Shown: positions 25,032 to 35,671 of the stretch, one piece after another
Layout of the letters: each line of letters begins with the position of its first letter
Numbering within the stretch: position 1 is the first letter of the stretch
NCBI RefSeq assembly: GCF_029223865.1
Contig: NZ_CP119520.1
Span: 4,960,001-5,024,000, forward strand
DNA length: 64,000 nucleotides
Reading direction: 5' to 3'
Source: Telluria mixta
Lineage (GTDB): Bacteria > Pseudomonadota > Gammaproteobacteria > Burkholderiales > Burkholderiaceae_D
Position numbers and translations under genes: made by a program
The notes under the pieces: model-generated
Database searches by the model: none
Told to the model about the DNA's origin: nothing
What the model saw: the letters and a program-made list of their open reading frames with translations, nothing else

Positions 25032-26144
25032 ATGAGAGCACATATCGTTTTCCTCGCATGTGCGGCGGCGTTGACCGCCGGGTGCGAGTCCCAGCAGGCG
25101 GCGCCGGCCAGGGCCGCGCCACCTGAAGTCGGCGTGCATGTCGTCGAGGTCCAGCCGCGGCCCGTGACGGTCGAACTGCCGGGTCGTACTTCCGCCTACC
25201 TGGTGGCCGAGGTGCGTCCGCAGGTCGGCGGCCTGGTGCAGAAGCGCCTGTTCGTCGAGGGCGCCGACGTCAAGGCGGGCACCCAGCTGTACCAGATCGA
25301 ATCGGGCACGTATCGGGCATCCCTGACGTCGGCGCAGGCAGCCGTGTCGCGTGCCGAAGCGAACCTGGCCTCGGCGGCACCCAGGGCCAGGCGCTACCGG
25401 GAACTGCTGGACGTCGACGGCGTGAGCCGCCAGGACTACGACGACGCCGTCGCGGCCGAAGCGCAGGCGCGGGCCGACGTGGCGACGGCCAGGGCCGCGC
25501 TGGAAACCGCCCGCATCAATCTCGACTACACGCGGGTCGAGGCACCGATTTCCGGCCGCATCGGCCGCTCGACCGTGACGCCCGGCGCACTCGTGATGGC
25601 GGGACAGGAAACGCCGCTTGCGACCGTGCAGCAGCTGGACCCGATCTATGTCGACGTGACCCAGTCCGCCGAGGAGATGCTGCGCCTGAAGCGGCTGGTC
25701 GAATCCGGCAGCGTAAGGCAGGCCGATGGCCAGGCGCGCGTGCTGGTGAAGCTGGCCGACGGTTCCATGTATCCCCACGAAGGCAGGCTGCAGTTCGCCG
25801 GGTCGAGCGTGGACCCGGGCACCGGCAACGTCGTCCTGCGGGCCATCGTCCCGAATCCGAAGCATGAATTGATGCCGGGGATGTTCGTGCGCGCCGTGAT
25901 CGACAGCGGTGTCGACGAGAAGGCGATCGCCGTGCCGCAGCAGGGCATCACGCGCAACCAGAAGGGCGAAGCGACCGCCCTGGTGCTGAACCGGAAAGGC
26001 ATCGTCGAGCAAAAGGTCCTGGTGACGTCCGGCACGGCGGGCGACCGCTGGCTCGTGGCGTCCGGCCTGGCGGCGGGCGACCGGGTGATCGTCGAAGGCC
26101 TGCAGAAGGTGCAGCCGGGCGCGCCGGCCACCGCCGCGCGGTAA
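25032..26144 (+). CDS. RND efflux periplasmic adaptor subunit
   Basis: A 370-residue AcrA/MexA-type membrane fusion lipoprotein. The signal peptide ends at the lipobox LTAGC, so the mature protein is anchored by lipid. It shows the lipoyl half-motifs ([19 protein letters not shown] and [13 protein letters not shown]), a coiled-coil hairpin between them, and a beta-barrel region with [22 protein letters not shown]. It bridges the inner-membrane pump and the outer-membrane channel, which are the next two genes. Confidence 0.93.
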   Translation: MRAHIVFLACAAALTAGCESQQAAPARAAPPEVGVHVVEVQPRPVTVELPGRTSAYLVAEVRPQVGGLVQKRLFVEGADVKAGTQLYQIESGTYRASLTSAQAAVSRAEANLASAAPRARRYRELLDVDGVSRQDYDDAVAAEAQARADVATARAALETARINLDYTRVEAPISGRIGRSTVTPGALVMAGQETPLATVQQLDPIYVDVTQSAEEMLRLKRLVESGSVRQADGQARVLVKLADGSMYPHEGRLQFAGSSVDPGTGNVVLRAIVPNPKHELMPGMFVRAVIDSGVDEKAIAVPQQGITRNQKGEATALVLNRKGIVEQKVLVTSGTAGDRWLVASGLAAGDRVIVEGLQKVQPGAPATAAR

Positions 26145-26154
26145 GGAGTTTCGA

Positions 26155-29100
26155 ATGGCAAAATTTTTCGTTCAACGGCCGGTCTTCGCCTGGGTCATCG
26201 CGATCGTCATCATGCTGGCGGGCGTGCTGGCGATCCAGGTGCTGCCGGTCGCGCAGTACCCGCAGATCGCGCCGCCGACGATCCAGATCACGGGCATGTA
26301 TCCGGGCGCGTCCGCCAGGACCGTGGAGGATGCGGTCACCCAGGTGATCGAGCAGAAGATGAAGGGCATCGACGGCTTGCGCAACATGAGTTCGAGCTCC
26401 GATGCGACGGGCGGCATCGGCATCACGTTGTATTTCACGAGCGGCACCGATCCCGATATCGCGCAGGTGCAGGTACAGAACAAGCTGGCGCTCGCCACGC
26501 CGCTGCTGCCCGCGGAAGTGACGCAGCAGGGCCTGGCCGTGTCCAAGGCCACCAACAGCTTCCTGATGGTGCTCGGTTTCGTGTCCCAGGATGGCAGCAT
26601 GAACAATGCCGACCTGGACGACTATATCGCCTCCAGCGTGGTGGAGCCGCTGTCGCGCATCGAGGGCGTCGGCGAAGTCCAGCACTTTGGCACGCAATAC
26701 GCGATGCGCATCTGGCTGGATCCGGCCAGGCTAGAAGGTTACCGCCTGACGCCGGCCGACGTCATCGCGGCCGTGCGCCGCCAGAATGCGGAAGTGTCCG
26801 TCGGTGAACTGGGCGGTGCGCCGGCCGTGCGCGGCCAGCAGCTGAACGCGGCAGTGACGGCCCAGAGCCGCATGCAGACCCCCGGGCAGTTCGGCGGCAT
26901 CATGCTCAGGAACCGGGCCGATGGTGCCGCCGTCTACCTGCGCGACGTGGCGCGTATCGAACTGGGCGGCGAAAACTATGCCAGCGTCGTACGCTTCAAC
27001 GGCAAGCCGGCGGCCGGTATCGCCATCAAGCTCGCGACCGGCGCCAATGCGCTCGCCACGGCGGACGCGGTGAAAGCCAGCCTGGCCGGCATGGAACCCT
27101 TCTTCCCGAAAGGGGTGAAGTCGCAGGTTGCCTTCGATACGTCGCCGTTCGTGAAAGCGTCGATTCATGAGGTGGTGAAGACCCTCGTCGAGGCGATCGT
27201 CCTCGTCTTCCTGGTGATGTACCTGTTCCTGCAAAACTTCCGGGCCACGCTGATCCCCACGATGGCGGTGCCGGTCGTCCTGCTGGGTACGTTCGGGGTG
27301 CTTGCCGCGCTGGGTTATTCGATCAACAGCCTGACCATGTTCGGACTGGTGCTGGCCATCGGCCTGCTGGTGGACGATGCCATCGTCGTTGTGGAAAACG
27401 TCGAGCGCGTGATGACCGAGGAAGGCCTGGCGCCCAGGGAGGCGACGATGAAGTCGATGGGGCAGATCTCCGGTGCGCTGGTGGGAATCGGCATGGTGAT
27501 CTCGGCGGTGTTCGTGCCGATGGCCTTCATGAGCGGATCCACCGGCGTGATCTATCGCCAGTTCTCGGTGACGATCGTGGCGGCGATGGTGTTGTCCGTG
27601 CTGGTGGCGATGGTATTCACGCCCGCGCTGTGCGCAACGGTCCTGAAGCCGGGCACGCACGTGGCGGACAAGGGCTTCTTCGGCTGGTTCAACCGCACGT
27701 TCGACCGCGGCAACGAGCGCTACCAGGGCGTCGTCGCGAAGCTGGTCGCACGTACCGGCAGGACGATGGCGGTGTATGCGGCGCTGCTGGGTGCACTGGG
27801 CTTCGCGTTTGCGCATGTGCCGAGCGCATTCCTGCCCGAAGAGGACCAGGGTGTGCTGTTCACCGCCATCCAGTTACCGGGGGGCGCGACGCAGGAACGG
27901 ACCGTGAAGACCATCGAGGAGGTGGAGAACTATTTCTTCACCAGGGAAAAGCAGAATGTCGAATCCGTCTTCTCGGTCGCGGGTTTCTCGTTCGCCGGCA
28001 ATGGCCAGAACAATGGCATGGCCTTCGTCAAGCTCAAGGACTGGAAAGAGCGCCATGGCCTGGAAAACCATTCCGGCTATATCGGCTGGCGCGCCCTCGA
28101 AGCATTGATGAATTCGCGCGATGCGCTGGTGTACACGTTCGCGCCGCCGGCGGTGATGGAGCTCGGTAATGCCGGCGGCTTCGACCTGCAACTGCTCGAC
28201 CGCGCCAATCTTGGCCATGCGGCCATGATGGTGGCGCGCGACGAGTTGCTGGCCATGGCAGGCAAGAATCCGAAGCTGGTCGGCGTGCGCGCGAACGGCC
28301 AGGAAGATACGCCGCAATACAGGATTACCGTCGACCGCCAGAAAGCGGCGGCGCTGGGTCTCGACCTGCGGGAGATCAACCAGGTGTTGTCGGTCGGCTG
28401 GGGCTCGGCCTATGTCAACGACTTCATGGACCGCGGCCGCGTGAAAAAGGTGCTCATGCAGGGTACGGCCGAGTCGCGCATGCTGCCGGAAGACCTGCAA
28501 AAGTGGTCGGTGCGCAACCAGGACGGCGAGATGGTGCCGTTCGCCGCCTTCGCCACCGGCGCGTGGGAAACGGCGTCGCCACGTCTCGAGCGGTACAACG
28601 GCACGTCATCGCTGAATATCCAGGGGATGGCCGCGCCGGGTGTGAGTTCCGGCGATGCCATGCTGGAGATGGAGCGCATGGTCGCCAGATTGCCGAAAGG
28701 CGTCGGTTACGCGTGGACCGGCATGTCCCTGGAAGAACGCGATTCCGGCGACCAGACGGCGTTGCTGTACTCGCTGTCGTTCCTGGTCGTGTTCCTCTGC
28801 CTGGCCGCGCTGTATGAAAGCTGGTCGGTACCGTTCTCGGTCATGCTGGTGGTCCCCCTGGGCATCATCGGCGCCGTGCTGGCAACCTGGGGGGCGGGCC
28901 TGGCGAACGACGTCTACTTCAAGGTCGGGTTGCTCACGGTCGTCGGACTGTCCGCGAAAAACGCGATCCTGATCGTGGAATTCGCCAAGGAGTTGCAGGA
29001 GGCCGGCAAGGGTCTGCGCGAGGCAACTCTGATCGCGGTGAAGATGCGTTTGCGTCCCATCCTGATGACGTCGATTGCATTCGGCCTGGGCGTGCTGCCA

Positions 29101-29292
29101 TTGGCCATGGCCACCGGCGCAGGCTCGGGCGCGCAGGTTGCCATCGGCTTCGGTGTCCTGGGCGGCATGCTGACCGCGACCTTTCTGGGGATATTTTTCG
29201 TGCCCGTGTTTTTCGTGCTGGTACGCGGCTGGTTCGCCGCCAGGGCGCCGGCGCTGCCCGAACCCGTATTGATTGAGGAAGCAGCAAAATGA
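26155..29292 (+). CDS. RND multidrug efflux transporter, HAE1 family
   Basis: This 1045-residue protein is a full-length AcrB/MexB-type proton antiporter with 12 transmembrane helices and two large periplasmic loops. The proton-relay acidic pair is in [18 protein letters not shown] and the matching Lys in [11 protein letters not shown]. The N terminus [17 protein letters not shown] is typical. It starts 10 bp after the adaptor gene and overlaps the channel gene by 4 bp. Substrates are probably hydrophobic drugs or solvents, but cannot be predicted exactly. Confidence 0.96.
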   Translation: MAKFFVQRPVFAWVIAIVIMLAGVLAIQVLPVAQYPQIAPPTIQITGMYPGASARTVEDAVTQVIEQKMKGIDGLRNMSSSSDATGGIGITLYFTSGTDPDIAQVQVQNKLALATPLLPAEVTQQGLAVSKATNSFLMVLGFVSQDGSMNNADLDDYIASSVVEPLSRIEGVGEVQHFGTQYAMRIWLDPARLEGYRLTPADVIAAVRRQNAEVSVGELGGAPAVRGQQLNAAVTAQSRMQTPGQFGGIMLRNRADGAAVYLRDVARIELGGENYASVVRFNGKPAAGIAIKLATGANALATADAVKASLAGMEPFFPKGVKSQVAFDTSPFVKASIHEVVKTLVEAIVLVFLVMYLFLQNFRATLIPTMAVPVVLLGTFGVLAALGYSINSLTMFGLVLAIGLLVDDAIVVVENVERVMTEEGLAPREATMKSMGQISGALVGIGMVISAVFVPMAFMSGSTGVIYRQFSVTIVAAMVLSVLVAMVFTPALCATVLKPGTHVADKGFFGWFNRTFDRGNERYQGVVAKLVARTGRTMAVYAALLGALGFAFAHVPSAFLPEEDQGVLFTAIQLPGGATQERTVKTIEEVENYFFTREKQNVESVFSVAGFSFAGNGQNNGMAFVKLKDWKERHGLENHSGYIGWRALEALMNSRDALVYTFAPPAVMELGNAGGFDLQLLDRANLGHAAMMVARDELLAMAGKNPKLVGVRANGQEDTPQYRITVDRQKAAALGLDLREINQVLSVGWGSAYVNDFMDRGRVKKVLMQGTAESRMLPEDLQKWSVRNQDGEMVPFAAFATGAWETASPRLERYNGTSSLNIQGMAAPGVSSGDAMLEMERMVARLPKGVGYAWTGMSLEERDSGDQTALLYSLSFLVVFLCLAALYESWSVPFSVMLVVPLGIIGAVLATWGAGLANDVYFKVGLLTVVGLSAKNAILIVEFAKELQEAGKGLREATLIAVKMRLRPILMTSIAFGLGVLPLAMATGAGSGAQVAIGFGVLGGMLTATFLGIFFVPVFFVLVRGWFAARAPALPEPVLIEEAAK

Positions 29293-30698
29293 ACAAATCC
29301 ATCGTGACGCTCGCCATCGCCGCCATGGTGTCGGGCTGCAGCCTGGCGCCGGTCCTGCCGCCCACCGCCCCGCCGGTGGCACGGGAGTGGCCGAACGACG
29401 GCGCCGATAAAACGTTGCGGCCGAGCATCGAAGCACGCGCGGCATCGGATATCGCATGGCGTGAATTCATTGCCAGCGAACCGCTGCGCCAGGTGGTGCA
29501 ACTGGCACTCGACCATAATCGGGACCTGCGCGTCTCGATCCTGAATATCGAGAAGGCCCGTGCCCGATATGGCGTCGTCGACGCCGGGCGCTTGCCGCAC
29601 CTGGATGCCGGCGTCGGCCAGATTGCGCAGCGTGTGCCGGCAAGGCAGTCCGACACCGGCGCAGGCCATGTCGCGCGCCAGTACAGCGGAGGCGTGAGCA
29701 TCCCGGCGTTCGAACTGGATGTGTTCGGCCGTGTCAGGAACATGTCGGAGGCCGCGCTGCAGCAATATCTCGGCACGGAAGAAGCACGCCGCGCCCACCA
29801 GATCAGCCTGGTGGCCGAAGTGGTCGACGCATGGCTGACGCTGGCGGCGGAGCGCGAGCGACTGCAGCTGGCCATGGAGACGCTGGGCAACCAGCAAGCC
29901 ACGTTCGAACTGGCGCGGCGCCGGTTCGAGGCCGGCGCCACATCGGGGCTCGACATGGTCGAAGCCCGTACCAGCGTCGACGCGGCCCGCCATGATGCGG
30001 CGGCATGTCGCACACGTGTCGCGGCTGGCGAGAATGCCTTGACCCTGCTGGTTGGCACTCCGGTGCCCGCAGGGTTGCTGCCGCACGAGCCATTGCAGGC
30101 GGTAAGCCGTCTTGCGGACTTACCGACGGGCGTGCCGTCGGACGTATTGCGCCGCCGTCCGGACGTGGCCGCGGCCGAACGTGCCCTGCGGGCCGCGAAT
30201 GCCGATATCGGTGTGGCCCGCGCGGCGTTTTTTCCGAGTATGTCGCTGACCGCATTCGCCGGCGGTGCGAGCCCCGGCCTGTCCGGCCTGTTCAAGGCAG
30301 GCAGCGGCGCGTGGACGTTCGCGCCGCAACTGAACCTGCCGATTTTCACGGGCGGGGCCAACCAGGCAAACCTGGATATCGCCGGCGCAAACCGCGATAT
30401 CGCATTGGCGCAGTATGACAAGGCGCTCCAGTCCGCATTCCGTGAAGTGGCCGATGCATTGGCCGAGCGCGGTACGCTGGACGAGCGACTGGCCGCGCAG
30501 GCTTCGCTGGTGGATGCGGCGGAAAAAAGTTACCGCATCCACGACGCGCGTTACCGGAAAGGCGTCGAGTCCTATCTGAATACCCTGGTGTCGCAGCGCG
30601 AGTTGTACAACGCGCGCCAGAACCTGATCGGCATCCGCCTGGCCAGCGCGTCCAACCGGATTGCACTGTATAAAGTGCTCGGCGGAGGCTGGCAATAG
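29289..30698 (+). CDS. Outer-membrane efflux lipoprotein, NodT family
   Basis: The 469-residue channel subunit is a TolC-like lipoprotein with lipobox MVSGCSLAP and two repeated helical halves. [18 protein letters not shown] and [12 protein letters not shown] are the standard OMF repeats. It completes the tripartite pump (adaptor 25032, transporter 26155). The 4-bp overlap with the transporter stop makes co-translation likely. Confidence 0.94.
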   Translation: MNKSIVTLAIAAMVSGCSLAPVLPPTAPPVAREWPNDGADKTLRPSIEARAASDIAWREFIASEPLRQVVQLALDHNRDLRVSILNIEKARARYGVVDAGRLPHLDAGVGQIAQRVPARQSDTGAGHVARQYSGGVSIPAFELDVFGRVRNMSEAALQQYLGTEEARRAHQISLVAEVVDAWLTLAAERERLQLAMETLGNQQATFELARRRFEAGATSGLDMVEARTSVDAARHDAAACRTRVAAGENALTLLVGTPVPAGLLPHEPLQAVSRLADLPTGVPSDVLRRRPDVAAAERALRAANADIGVARAAFFPSMSLTAFAGGASPGLSGLFKAGSGAWTFAPQLNLPIFTGGANQANLDIAGANRDIALAQYDKALQSAFREVADALAERGTLDERLAAQASLVDAAEKSYRIHDARYRKGVESYLNTLVSQRELYNARQNLIGIRLASASNRIALYKVLGGGWQ

Positions 30699-30747
30699 AC
30701 GGCGTGCGGCCGGGCTACATCCTTCGCTTTCGTTCATCACTCGAAAA

Positions 30748-30786
30748 CATGTCCGCGCTTCGCGAAAAATGTAAAACACGGACATG
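30748..30786 (+). promoter_or_regulatory. Hairpin in the leader before the esterase gene
   Basis: CATGTCCG (30748) and CGGACATG (30779) form a perfect 8-bp outer stem, and CGCG CTT CGCG makes an inner hairpin at 30754-30764. No T-run follows, so termination of the pump operon here is uncertain; a regulatory leader is possible. Confidence 0.35.
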
Positions 30787-30850
30787 AAGTGAATCCCTAC
30801 ACTTTTGTTTCACTCGTTAAGAAGAGAACTTGATGAAACAAGGAGGAGAG

Positions 30851-31714
30851 ATGAGAAATGCATATGCCGCGTTACTTTTCACCACGCTCGTCGCTTGCGG
30901 AGGGGGGACAGGCGCCACTGCCACGTCAACACCCACACCCGTGTTGGCGTCACCACCCCCACCTCCCGCCACTGTACCGGCTGCGAGCACCGCGGGCTGT
31001 GGCAGCGGTTCCAGGCTGACCACCGGCATGCATTCGCTCACCAGCGACGGTACCCAGCGCAGCTACTGGATCGAGATGCCGGCCACCTATGACCGCAATA
31101 AAGCCTATCCGGTGATCATCGGGCTGCACTGGCGCGACGGCAGCGCCGCCGATGTCTACGGTTGGAGTGGCTTTTTCGGGCTGAAGAATCTGTACGGCGA
31201 CAATGCCATCTTTGTGGCCCCGCAGGGCCTGGACAAGGGTTGGGCCAACACCGGCGACCGCGACATTCGCTTCCTGCGCGCCATGATCGGCGAGGTGCAG
31301 CAGGGCGTATGCACCGACACGCAGCGTGTTTTCGCGACCGGCTTCAGCTTTGGCGGCATGATGTCCAACGCCATCGGATGCCAGATGGGCGACGTGGTGC
31401 GCGCGATCGTGCCCATGGCCGGTTCGCTCTGGAGCGGCTGTGCCGGTTCTTCCTACAAGGTGGCGGCCATGTTCGTCCACGCGAAGGACGATAACACGGT
31501 GCCTTACTCGGCGGGGATGGAGGCGCGCGATGTTTTCCTCAAGCGCAATAGCTGCAGTGCCACCACCGTGCCCGTGGGCAGTAACGGCTGCGTGGAATAC
31601 CAGGGCTGCGACAGCGGCAAGCCCGTAACGTGGTGCGGCACCGAGACCGGCGGCCACTGGTACCCCAATTTTTCGGCGCAGGAGTCCAAGGCCTTCTTCG
31701 ACCGGTTCAAGTAG
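30851..31714 (+). CDS. Secreted esterase lipoprotein (PHB depolymerase / feruloyl esterase type)
   Basis: The 287-residue protein starts at the ATG after AAGGAGGAGAG. Its lipobox LVAC is followed by a proline/threonine linker, then a CE1-like alpha/beta hydrolase: PVIIGLHWRDGSAADVYGW (oxyanion region), the serine nucleophile in GFSFGGMMSN, and FVHAKDDNTVP with the acid residue; the terminal GGHWYPN carries the His. Six or more cysteines suggest disulfide bonds. Proteins of this type deacylate ferulate, xylan or polyesters; the sugar transporter next door favours a plant polymer. Confidence 0.8.
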   Translation: MRNAYAALLFTTLVACGGGTGATATSTPTPVLASPPPPPATVPAASTAGCGSGSRLTTGMHSLTSDGTQRSYWIEMPATYDRNKAYPVIIGLHWRDGSAADVYGWSGFFGLKNLYGDNAIFVAPQGLDKGWANTGDRDIRFLRAMIGEVQQGVCTDTQRVFATGFSFGGMMSNAIGCQMGDVVRAIVPMAGSLWSGCAGSSYKVAAMFVHAKDDNTVPYSAGMEARDVFLKRNSCSATTVPVGSNGCVEYQGCDSGKPVTWCGTETGGHWYPNFSAQESKAFFDRFK

Positions 31715-31741
31715 CCGGACACGATCCCGGTAAAAAAACAA

Positions 31742-31774
31742 AAGGCCGTTGATGACTCGATCATCAACGGCCTT
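31742..31774. terminator. Bidirectional intrinsic terminator between convergent genes
   Basis: A 14-bp perfect stem (AAGGCCGTTGATGA / TCATCAACGGCCTT) with loop CTCGA sits between the esterase and the sugar transporter. T-rich tracts follow on both strands: TTGTTGTT on plus, and TTTTGTTTTTTT on minus. Confidence 0.9.
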
Positions 31775-31798
31775 GTTGTTGGCGGCTGGTGCGCGCGA

Positions 31799-33232
31799 TC
31801 AGCCTTCCATCTGCTCCAGTTCCTTGCCGCGCGTTTCATGCACGTAGCGCAGCACGAAGTAGACCGAGATCACGGCAGCCACGGTGTACAGGCCGTAGGC
31901 GCCCGCCAGGCCGATGCTGGCGAGCAGCATCGGGAAGGTCACCGTGATCAGGAAGTTGGACGTCCACTGGGCCGCGCCGGCAACCGCCAAGCCGGAACCG
32001 CGGATCTGGTTCGGGAACATCTCGCCCAGCATGACCCACATCACCGGACCCCAAGAAATGTTGAAGAAGATCACATAAATATTCGCTGCGGCCAGGGCCA
32101 CCACGCCCATCGTGCCGGTCAGGGCCAGTTTGCCGTTCGCGTCGAGCGAGGCGCTGGCAAAGGCGAACGTCACGATGCCGAGCGTTACCGCCATGCCGGC
32201 CGAGCCGATCCACAGCAGGGGCTTGCGGCCGATGCGGTCGATCAGGAACACGGTGACGATGCAGGCGCCGATGCTCAGGCCGCCCGACAGGACGTTGATC
32301 AGCAAGGCATCGCTTTCGGAAAAGCCCACGGCCTGCCACAGCACCGCGCCGTAATAGAACACCACGTTGATGCCGACCAGCTGCTGGAACGTCGCCAGGC
32401 CGATGCCGACCCACACGATTGGGCGCAGCTTGCCGGTCGCCTTGTTGACCAGGTCCGACAGCTGCGGACGGTGGTGGTCTTCCGCCAGCGACACGTCGAT
32501 CGCGTTGAACTTCGTGCGGGCTACGGCCGCGCCGTACAGGCGTTCCAGCACGGCCAGCGCCTCGTCCTTGCGCTTCTTGGCGACGAGGAAGCGCGGGCTT
32601 TCCGGGATCGTCAGCAGCAGCAGCAGGAACGCGACGGAGGGAATGGCCATCATCCAGAACATCCAGCGCCATGCCTCTTGTCCCAGCCACAGCACGCCGG
32701 TCGATCCGCCGGCCGCCCGCGCCAGGACGTAGTTGCTCAGGAAGGCACAGAACAGGCCGCTGATGATGGCGATCTGCTGGACTGTCGCCAGCCGGCCCCG
32801 GTAGCGGGCCGAGGCGACCTCGGCGATGTAGGCCGGCGACATCACGCTGGCCGCGCCGACCGCAAAGCCGCCAAGCACGCGGGCAGCGACGAAGACGAGC
32901 GAGCTCGTTGCAAAGCCCGCGCCCAGCGCCGACAGCAGGAACATCACGGACGAGATGAGCAGCACGGTACGGCGTCCCCAGAGGTCGCCCAGCCGGCCGG
33001 CGGTGAAGGCGCCGAGCGCGCAGCCCAGCAGCATCGAAGCGACTTCGAATCCGAGCTCGGCATCGGTCGAATGGAAGGCCTGCTTCAGGCCGTCGACGGT
33101 GCCGTTGATGACGCCGCTGTCAAAGCCGAACAGGAAGCCGCCGATCGTGGCAACACAGCTGATCAGAATGATGAGGCGGGTATTTTCCGCCTCCTGGATG
33201 GTATGAGTGCTCTCGACGGCACTAGTGTTCAT
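31799..33232 (-). CDS. Sugar porter family MFS transporter
   Basis: A 477-residue, 12-helix transporter of the sugar-porter type (XylE/GalP/GLUT-like). Visible signatures are GRLGDLWGRR in the first cytoplasmic loop, PESPRFLV, the QQLVGINVVFYYG helix 7 and the IRGSGLAVAGAAQW segment. ATG 33232 is chosen because AGGAGA precedes it by 6 nt; earlier in-frame codons run into non-conserved sequence. It probably imports a pentose or hexose by proton symport. A LacI-like operator is 125 bp upstream, and a strong terminator follows. Confidence 0.9.
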   Translation of the reverse strand: MNTSAVESTHTIQEAENTRLIILISCVATIGGFLFGFDSGVINGTVDGLKQAFHSTDAELGFEVASMLLGCALGAFTAGRLGDLWGRRTVLLISSVMFLLSALGAGFATSSLVFVAARVLGGFAVGAASVMSPAYIAEVASARYRGRLATVQQIAIISGLFCAFLSNYVLARAAGGSTGVLWLGQEAWRWMFWMMAIPSVAFLLLLLTIPESPRFLVAKKRKDEALAVLERLYGAAVARTKFNAIDVSLAEDHHRPQLSDLVNKATGKLRPIVWVGIGLATFQQLVGINVVFYYGAVLWQAVGFSESDALLINVLSGGLSIGACIVTVFLIDRIGRKPLLWIGSAGMAVTLGIVTFAFASASLDANGKLALTGTMGVVALAAANIYVIFFNISWGPVMWVMLGEMFPNQIRGSGLAVAGAAQWTSNFLITVTFPMLLASIGLAGAYGLYTVAAVISVYFVLRYVHETRGKELEQMEG

Positions 33233-33356
33233 GAAGGTCTCCTCGGTTTGTTTTTGCATCTGCCACGCCCTGATGGTAGCGCGGTCGATATCCTGCCAGG
33301 GCGTCTGGCCGGCGTATCGCAATCTGGCAGGTCTGTAACATCCCATACCATCAAAC

Positions 33357-33370
33357 AAATAGCGCTAACA
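33357..33370 (-). promoter_or_regulatory. LacI-type operator-like palindrome upstream of the sugar transporter
   Basis: On the minus strand the site reads TGTTAGCGCTATTT, with a perfect TAGCGCTA core. It matches 11 of 14 positions of the TGGTAGCGCTAACA box known for xylose-related control in Xanthomonas. It is 125 bp upstream of the transporter start. No LacI gene is in the window. Confidence 0.5.
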
Positions 33371-33422
33371 TCCTGCGGAGTCTGGCCGATTTCCTTTCTT
33401 GTGTCAATGCATTGCGAAGGTG

Positions 33423-33491
33423 GAAGGGATGACGCAGCAGGATGCCGCGCTCGTCGAGGAAGCGTCGGCCGCGGCCGAGTCGTTGTCGGAC
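33423..33491 (+). pseudogene. Fragment of a methyl-accepting chemotaxis protein gene
   Basis: In one frame this stretch reads EGMTQQDAALVEEASAAAES then LSD, the conserved C-terminal part of a chemoreceptor signalling domain (compare [20 protein letters not shown] in the receptor at 20032-21618). No chemoreceptor coding sequence is seen before it and the frame then runs into unrelated codons and a stop. It is therefore a short relic, left by deletion or a rearrangement. The rest of the 33233-33734 gap shows only the transporter control region and the TadG promoter. Confidence 0.65.
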
Positions 33492-33690
33492 CCACTGTGT
33501 TGCAGGTCATGCGCAAAGGCAACCAGGGACTGACAGCTAGCTGCTTCGTACCAATGGATCCGACATGGCGAAGGCCTGATTCACATCCGGCCGCAACCGC
33601 GGTCGATGCAGCACAACTATGACGCTCGCCTTGTCTTTGCAAAAACTATCGAAGATCAATTAACCAGGATAAACCTTAACTAGAATCGTT

Positions 33691-33720
33691 TTGACAGGCG
33701 CATCAAGGCCAGACCAGTAT
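33691..33720 (+). promoter_or_regulatory. Predicted promoter of the TadG/TadE genes
   Basis: A perfect TTGACA is followed after 18 bp by CAGTAT; the gene starts at 33735 after the ribosome-binding site GGAGGA. Confidence 0.45.
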
Positions 33721-33734
33721 TCACGGAGGACGGC

Positions 33735-35195
33735 ATGGCGACAAGCACGTTCAGCCGACGCAAATGTCGTGCGGGTCGACGAGGTTTCGAACGGATGGGA
33801 CGTGAGAGCGGCGCCATCGCGATCATGCTGGCCGGAGCGCTGATCATGATGTGTGCGTTTTGCGGCCTGGCGCTGGAGCTTTCCCAAGTCTACAACCGCA
33901 GGATGGAACTGCAGACGGTAGCGGATACTGCCGCCGTGGCCGCCGCCTACGAGCTCGATGGCACGGCGGCCGGCATCACCAGGGCCGGACAAAAGGCATC
34001 TGCCCGGTTCACCGCATCCCCGCCAAGCCAATTGACCTATCAATATGGGAAGCAAACCATGGCTTGGACCGATACCGCGATCGAGTTCGGTACTTCGCCG
34101 AACGGGCCGTGGGTTCCGTATGCCAGCGCGGTGGCAAAAGCCAGTCCCAACGGCCTTCTCTACGTGAAAGTCGATACGGGGAACCTCGATACGACCTACG
34201 GCGCAGTGGACACCATGTTGATGCGGGTCGTGTCGACCTCGTTGGCAACGGTGAATGTCAGTGCGCGCGCTGTCGCGGGCCGCGTCGGGATCGGGGTCAC
34301 GCCGCTGGGGATATGCACCATGCGCCCCGAGGCCAGCCGGAACCGAAGTGGCGAGCTCGAAGAATATGGCTTCCGGCGTGGCGTCGCCTACGATCTCATG
34401 CAGCTGAACTCCCAAGGTACGAGCGCCGGGCTGACGTACCTGATCAATCCGCTCTCGGGCCCGGGCGCGGGAGGCGCCGCCACGAGCGACATCGCCACGG
34501 TTGCGCCTTTCGTGTGTACCGGGACCCTGGGCATTGCGCGGGTCACGGGAGGGGCGCTCAGCGTCTCGACACCGTTCCCGCTGTCCGACCTGTACCTGCA
34601 CCTGAATTCGCGATTCGACTCGTACAGCACGGCGGTCACTGCCCCGTGTACGCCCGATTCCGCACCGCCGGATACGAACGTCAAGGCTTACACGGCAAAT
34701 ACGATCACCTGGATGGCTGCGGCGCCAAGCGGGCAGGCCGCGGCACTATCGACAGTCGATGGCAAACGCTGGACAGTGGCGGGCCCGGATCCGACGCCAA
34801 GTGGAACGACCGCAGGCCAGTTCGGTGTCCTCTGGTCGTATGCGAAGGCTGTCAACTACGCGGCCTCCCCGCCATCGGGTGGTTACACGACCTTCAGTAC
34901 CACGAATTGGAATACGTTGTACAACCCGGGGCGCCCGACCGCGTCGTCATACCCTTCTTCGCCCCCGTACTTCAAGACCGGATACATCACGTCGCCAACC
35001 CATCCGGGGGTAGGGGGCCGCAGGGTGCTGAACGTTCCACTGCTTTCCTGCCCGGTTTCCGGAAATTCGGCGACCGTAAGCGCCATCGGGCGCTTCTTCA
35101 TGACGGTGCCTGCAGACAGTGACCACCTGTATGCGGAATTTGCCGGCCTGGCCGATGAACAAACTTTGCGCACTCAAGTAAAGCTCTTCCCATGA
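33735..35195 (+). CDS. TadG-like pilus-assembly/secreted protein
   Basis: A 486-residue protein with a TadG-type N terminus: a basic stretch, then one membrane helix (ESGAIAIMLAGALIMMCAFC) followed by GLALELSQVYNRRMELQTVA, which is the conserved putative Flp pilus TadG motif. The rest is a long Ser/Thr/Gly-rich exported domain without a clear vWA signature. It is first in a three-gene set with two TadE-like proteins, overlapped by 4 bp with the next. No Tad secretion ATPase, prepilin or secretin gene is in the window. Confidence 0.75.
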   Translation: MATSTFSRRKCRAGRRGFERMGRESGAIAIMLAGALIMMCAFCGLALELSQVYNRRMELQTVADTAAVAAAYELDGTAAGITRAGQKASARFTASPPSQLTYQYGKQTMAWTDTAIEFGTSPNGPWVPYASAVAKASPNGLLYVKVDTGNLDTTYGAVDTMLMRVVSTSLATVNVSARAVAGRVGIGVTPLGICTMRPEASRNRSGELEEYGFRRGVAYDLMQLNSQGTSAGLTYLINPLSGPGAGGAATSDIATVAPFVCTGTLGIARVTGGALSVSTPFPLSDLYLHLNSRFDSYSTAVTAPCTPDSAPPDTNVKAYTANTITWMAAAPSGQAAALSTVDGKRWTVAGPDPTPSGTTAGQFGVLWSYAKAVNYAASPPSGGYTTFSTTNWNTLYNPGRPTASSYPSSPPYFKTGYITSPTHPGVGGRRVLNVPLLSCPVSGNSATVSAIGRFFMTVPADSDHLYAEFAGLADEQTLRTQVKLFP

Positions 35196-35671
35196 GAACG
35201 ATATTCGTCAGCCCCCGGCGGCGCACAGAGCAAGGCAGCGTCACCATCGAGATGGCATTTTCCCTAACGATCCTGACCCTGTTCCTGGCAGTGCCTCTGT
35301 TTTTTGCGCAGGTGTTCTGGTATTACAGCGTGGCCCAGAAGGCGGCCCATGACGCGGCCCGCTTTCTGTCCACTGCGTCCCGTCTCGAGATGGCGACGTT
35401 GGGGACCGGCGACAGCGATGCACCCGTCTCGACGCTCGCGAGACAGATTGCCCTGGCGGAGACCGACGAAATCCGGCCGATGCTCGATGCGCGGACGATC
35501 GTTGTCCAATGCGATCTGACTCAGTGTGGCTGGTCCGTTCCGCAGACCGTGCGCGTCCAGGTACGGATTCGCATCAGCGACAAGATATTCAGGGGCATCA
35601 CCGATGAATTCACCAACGGCCAAGGCATCAACTTGACCGCAGATTCGACCATGAACTATGCGGGCAACTAA
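35192..35671 (+). CDS. TadE-like pilus protein
   Basis: A 159-residue protein with the TadE N-terminal motif: EQGSVTIEMAF at the membrane border, a hydrophobic helix, then YYSVAQKAAHDAARFLSTA. The Glu after the hydrophobic entry is typical of pseudopilins cleaved by TadV/prepilin peptidase. It overlaps both its neighbours, so the three genes form one translational unit. Confidence 0.78.
   Translation: MRTIFVSPRRRTEQGSVTIEMAFSLTILTLFLAVPLFFAQVFWYYSVAQKAAHDAARFLSTASRLEMATLGTGDSDAPVSTLARQIALAETDEIRPMLDARTIVVQCDLTQCGWSVPQTVRVQVRIRISDKIFRGITDEFTNGQGINLTADSTMNYAGN

Noticed and set aside
33233..33734. A complete small gene in the gap before the TadG gene
   Set aside because: The only coding-like piece is a 23-codon chemoreceptor fragment without start or the rest of the domain.
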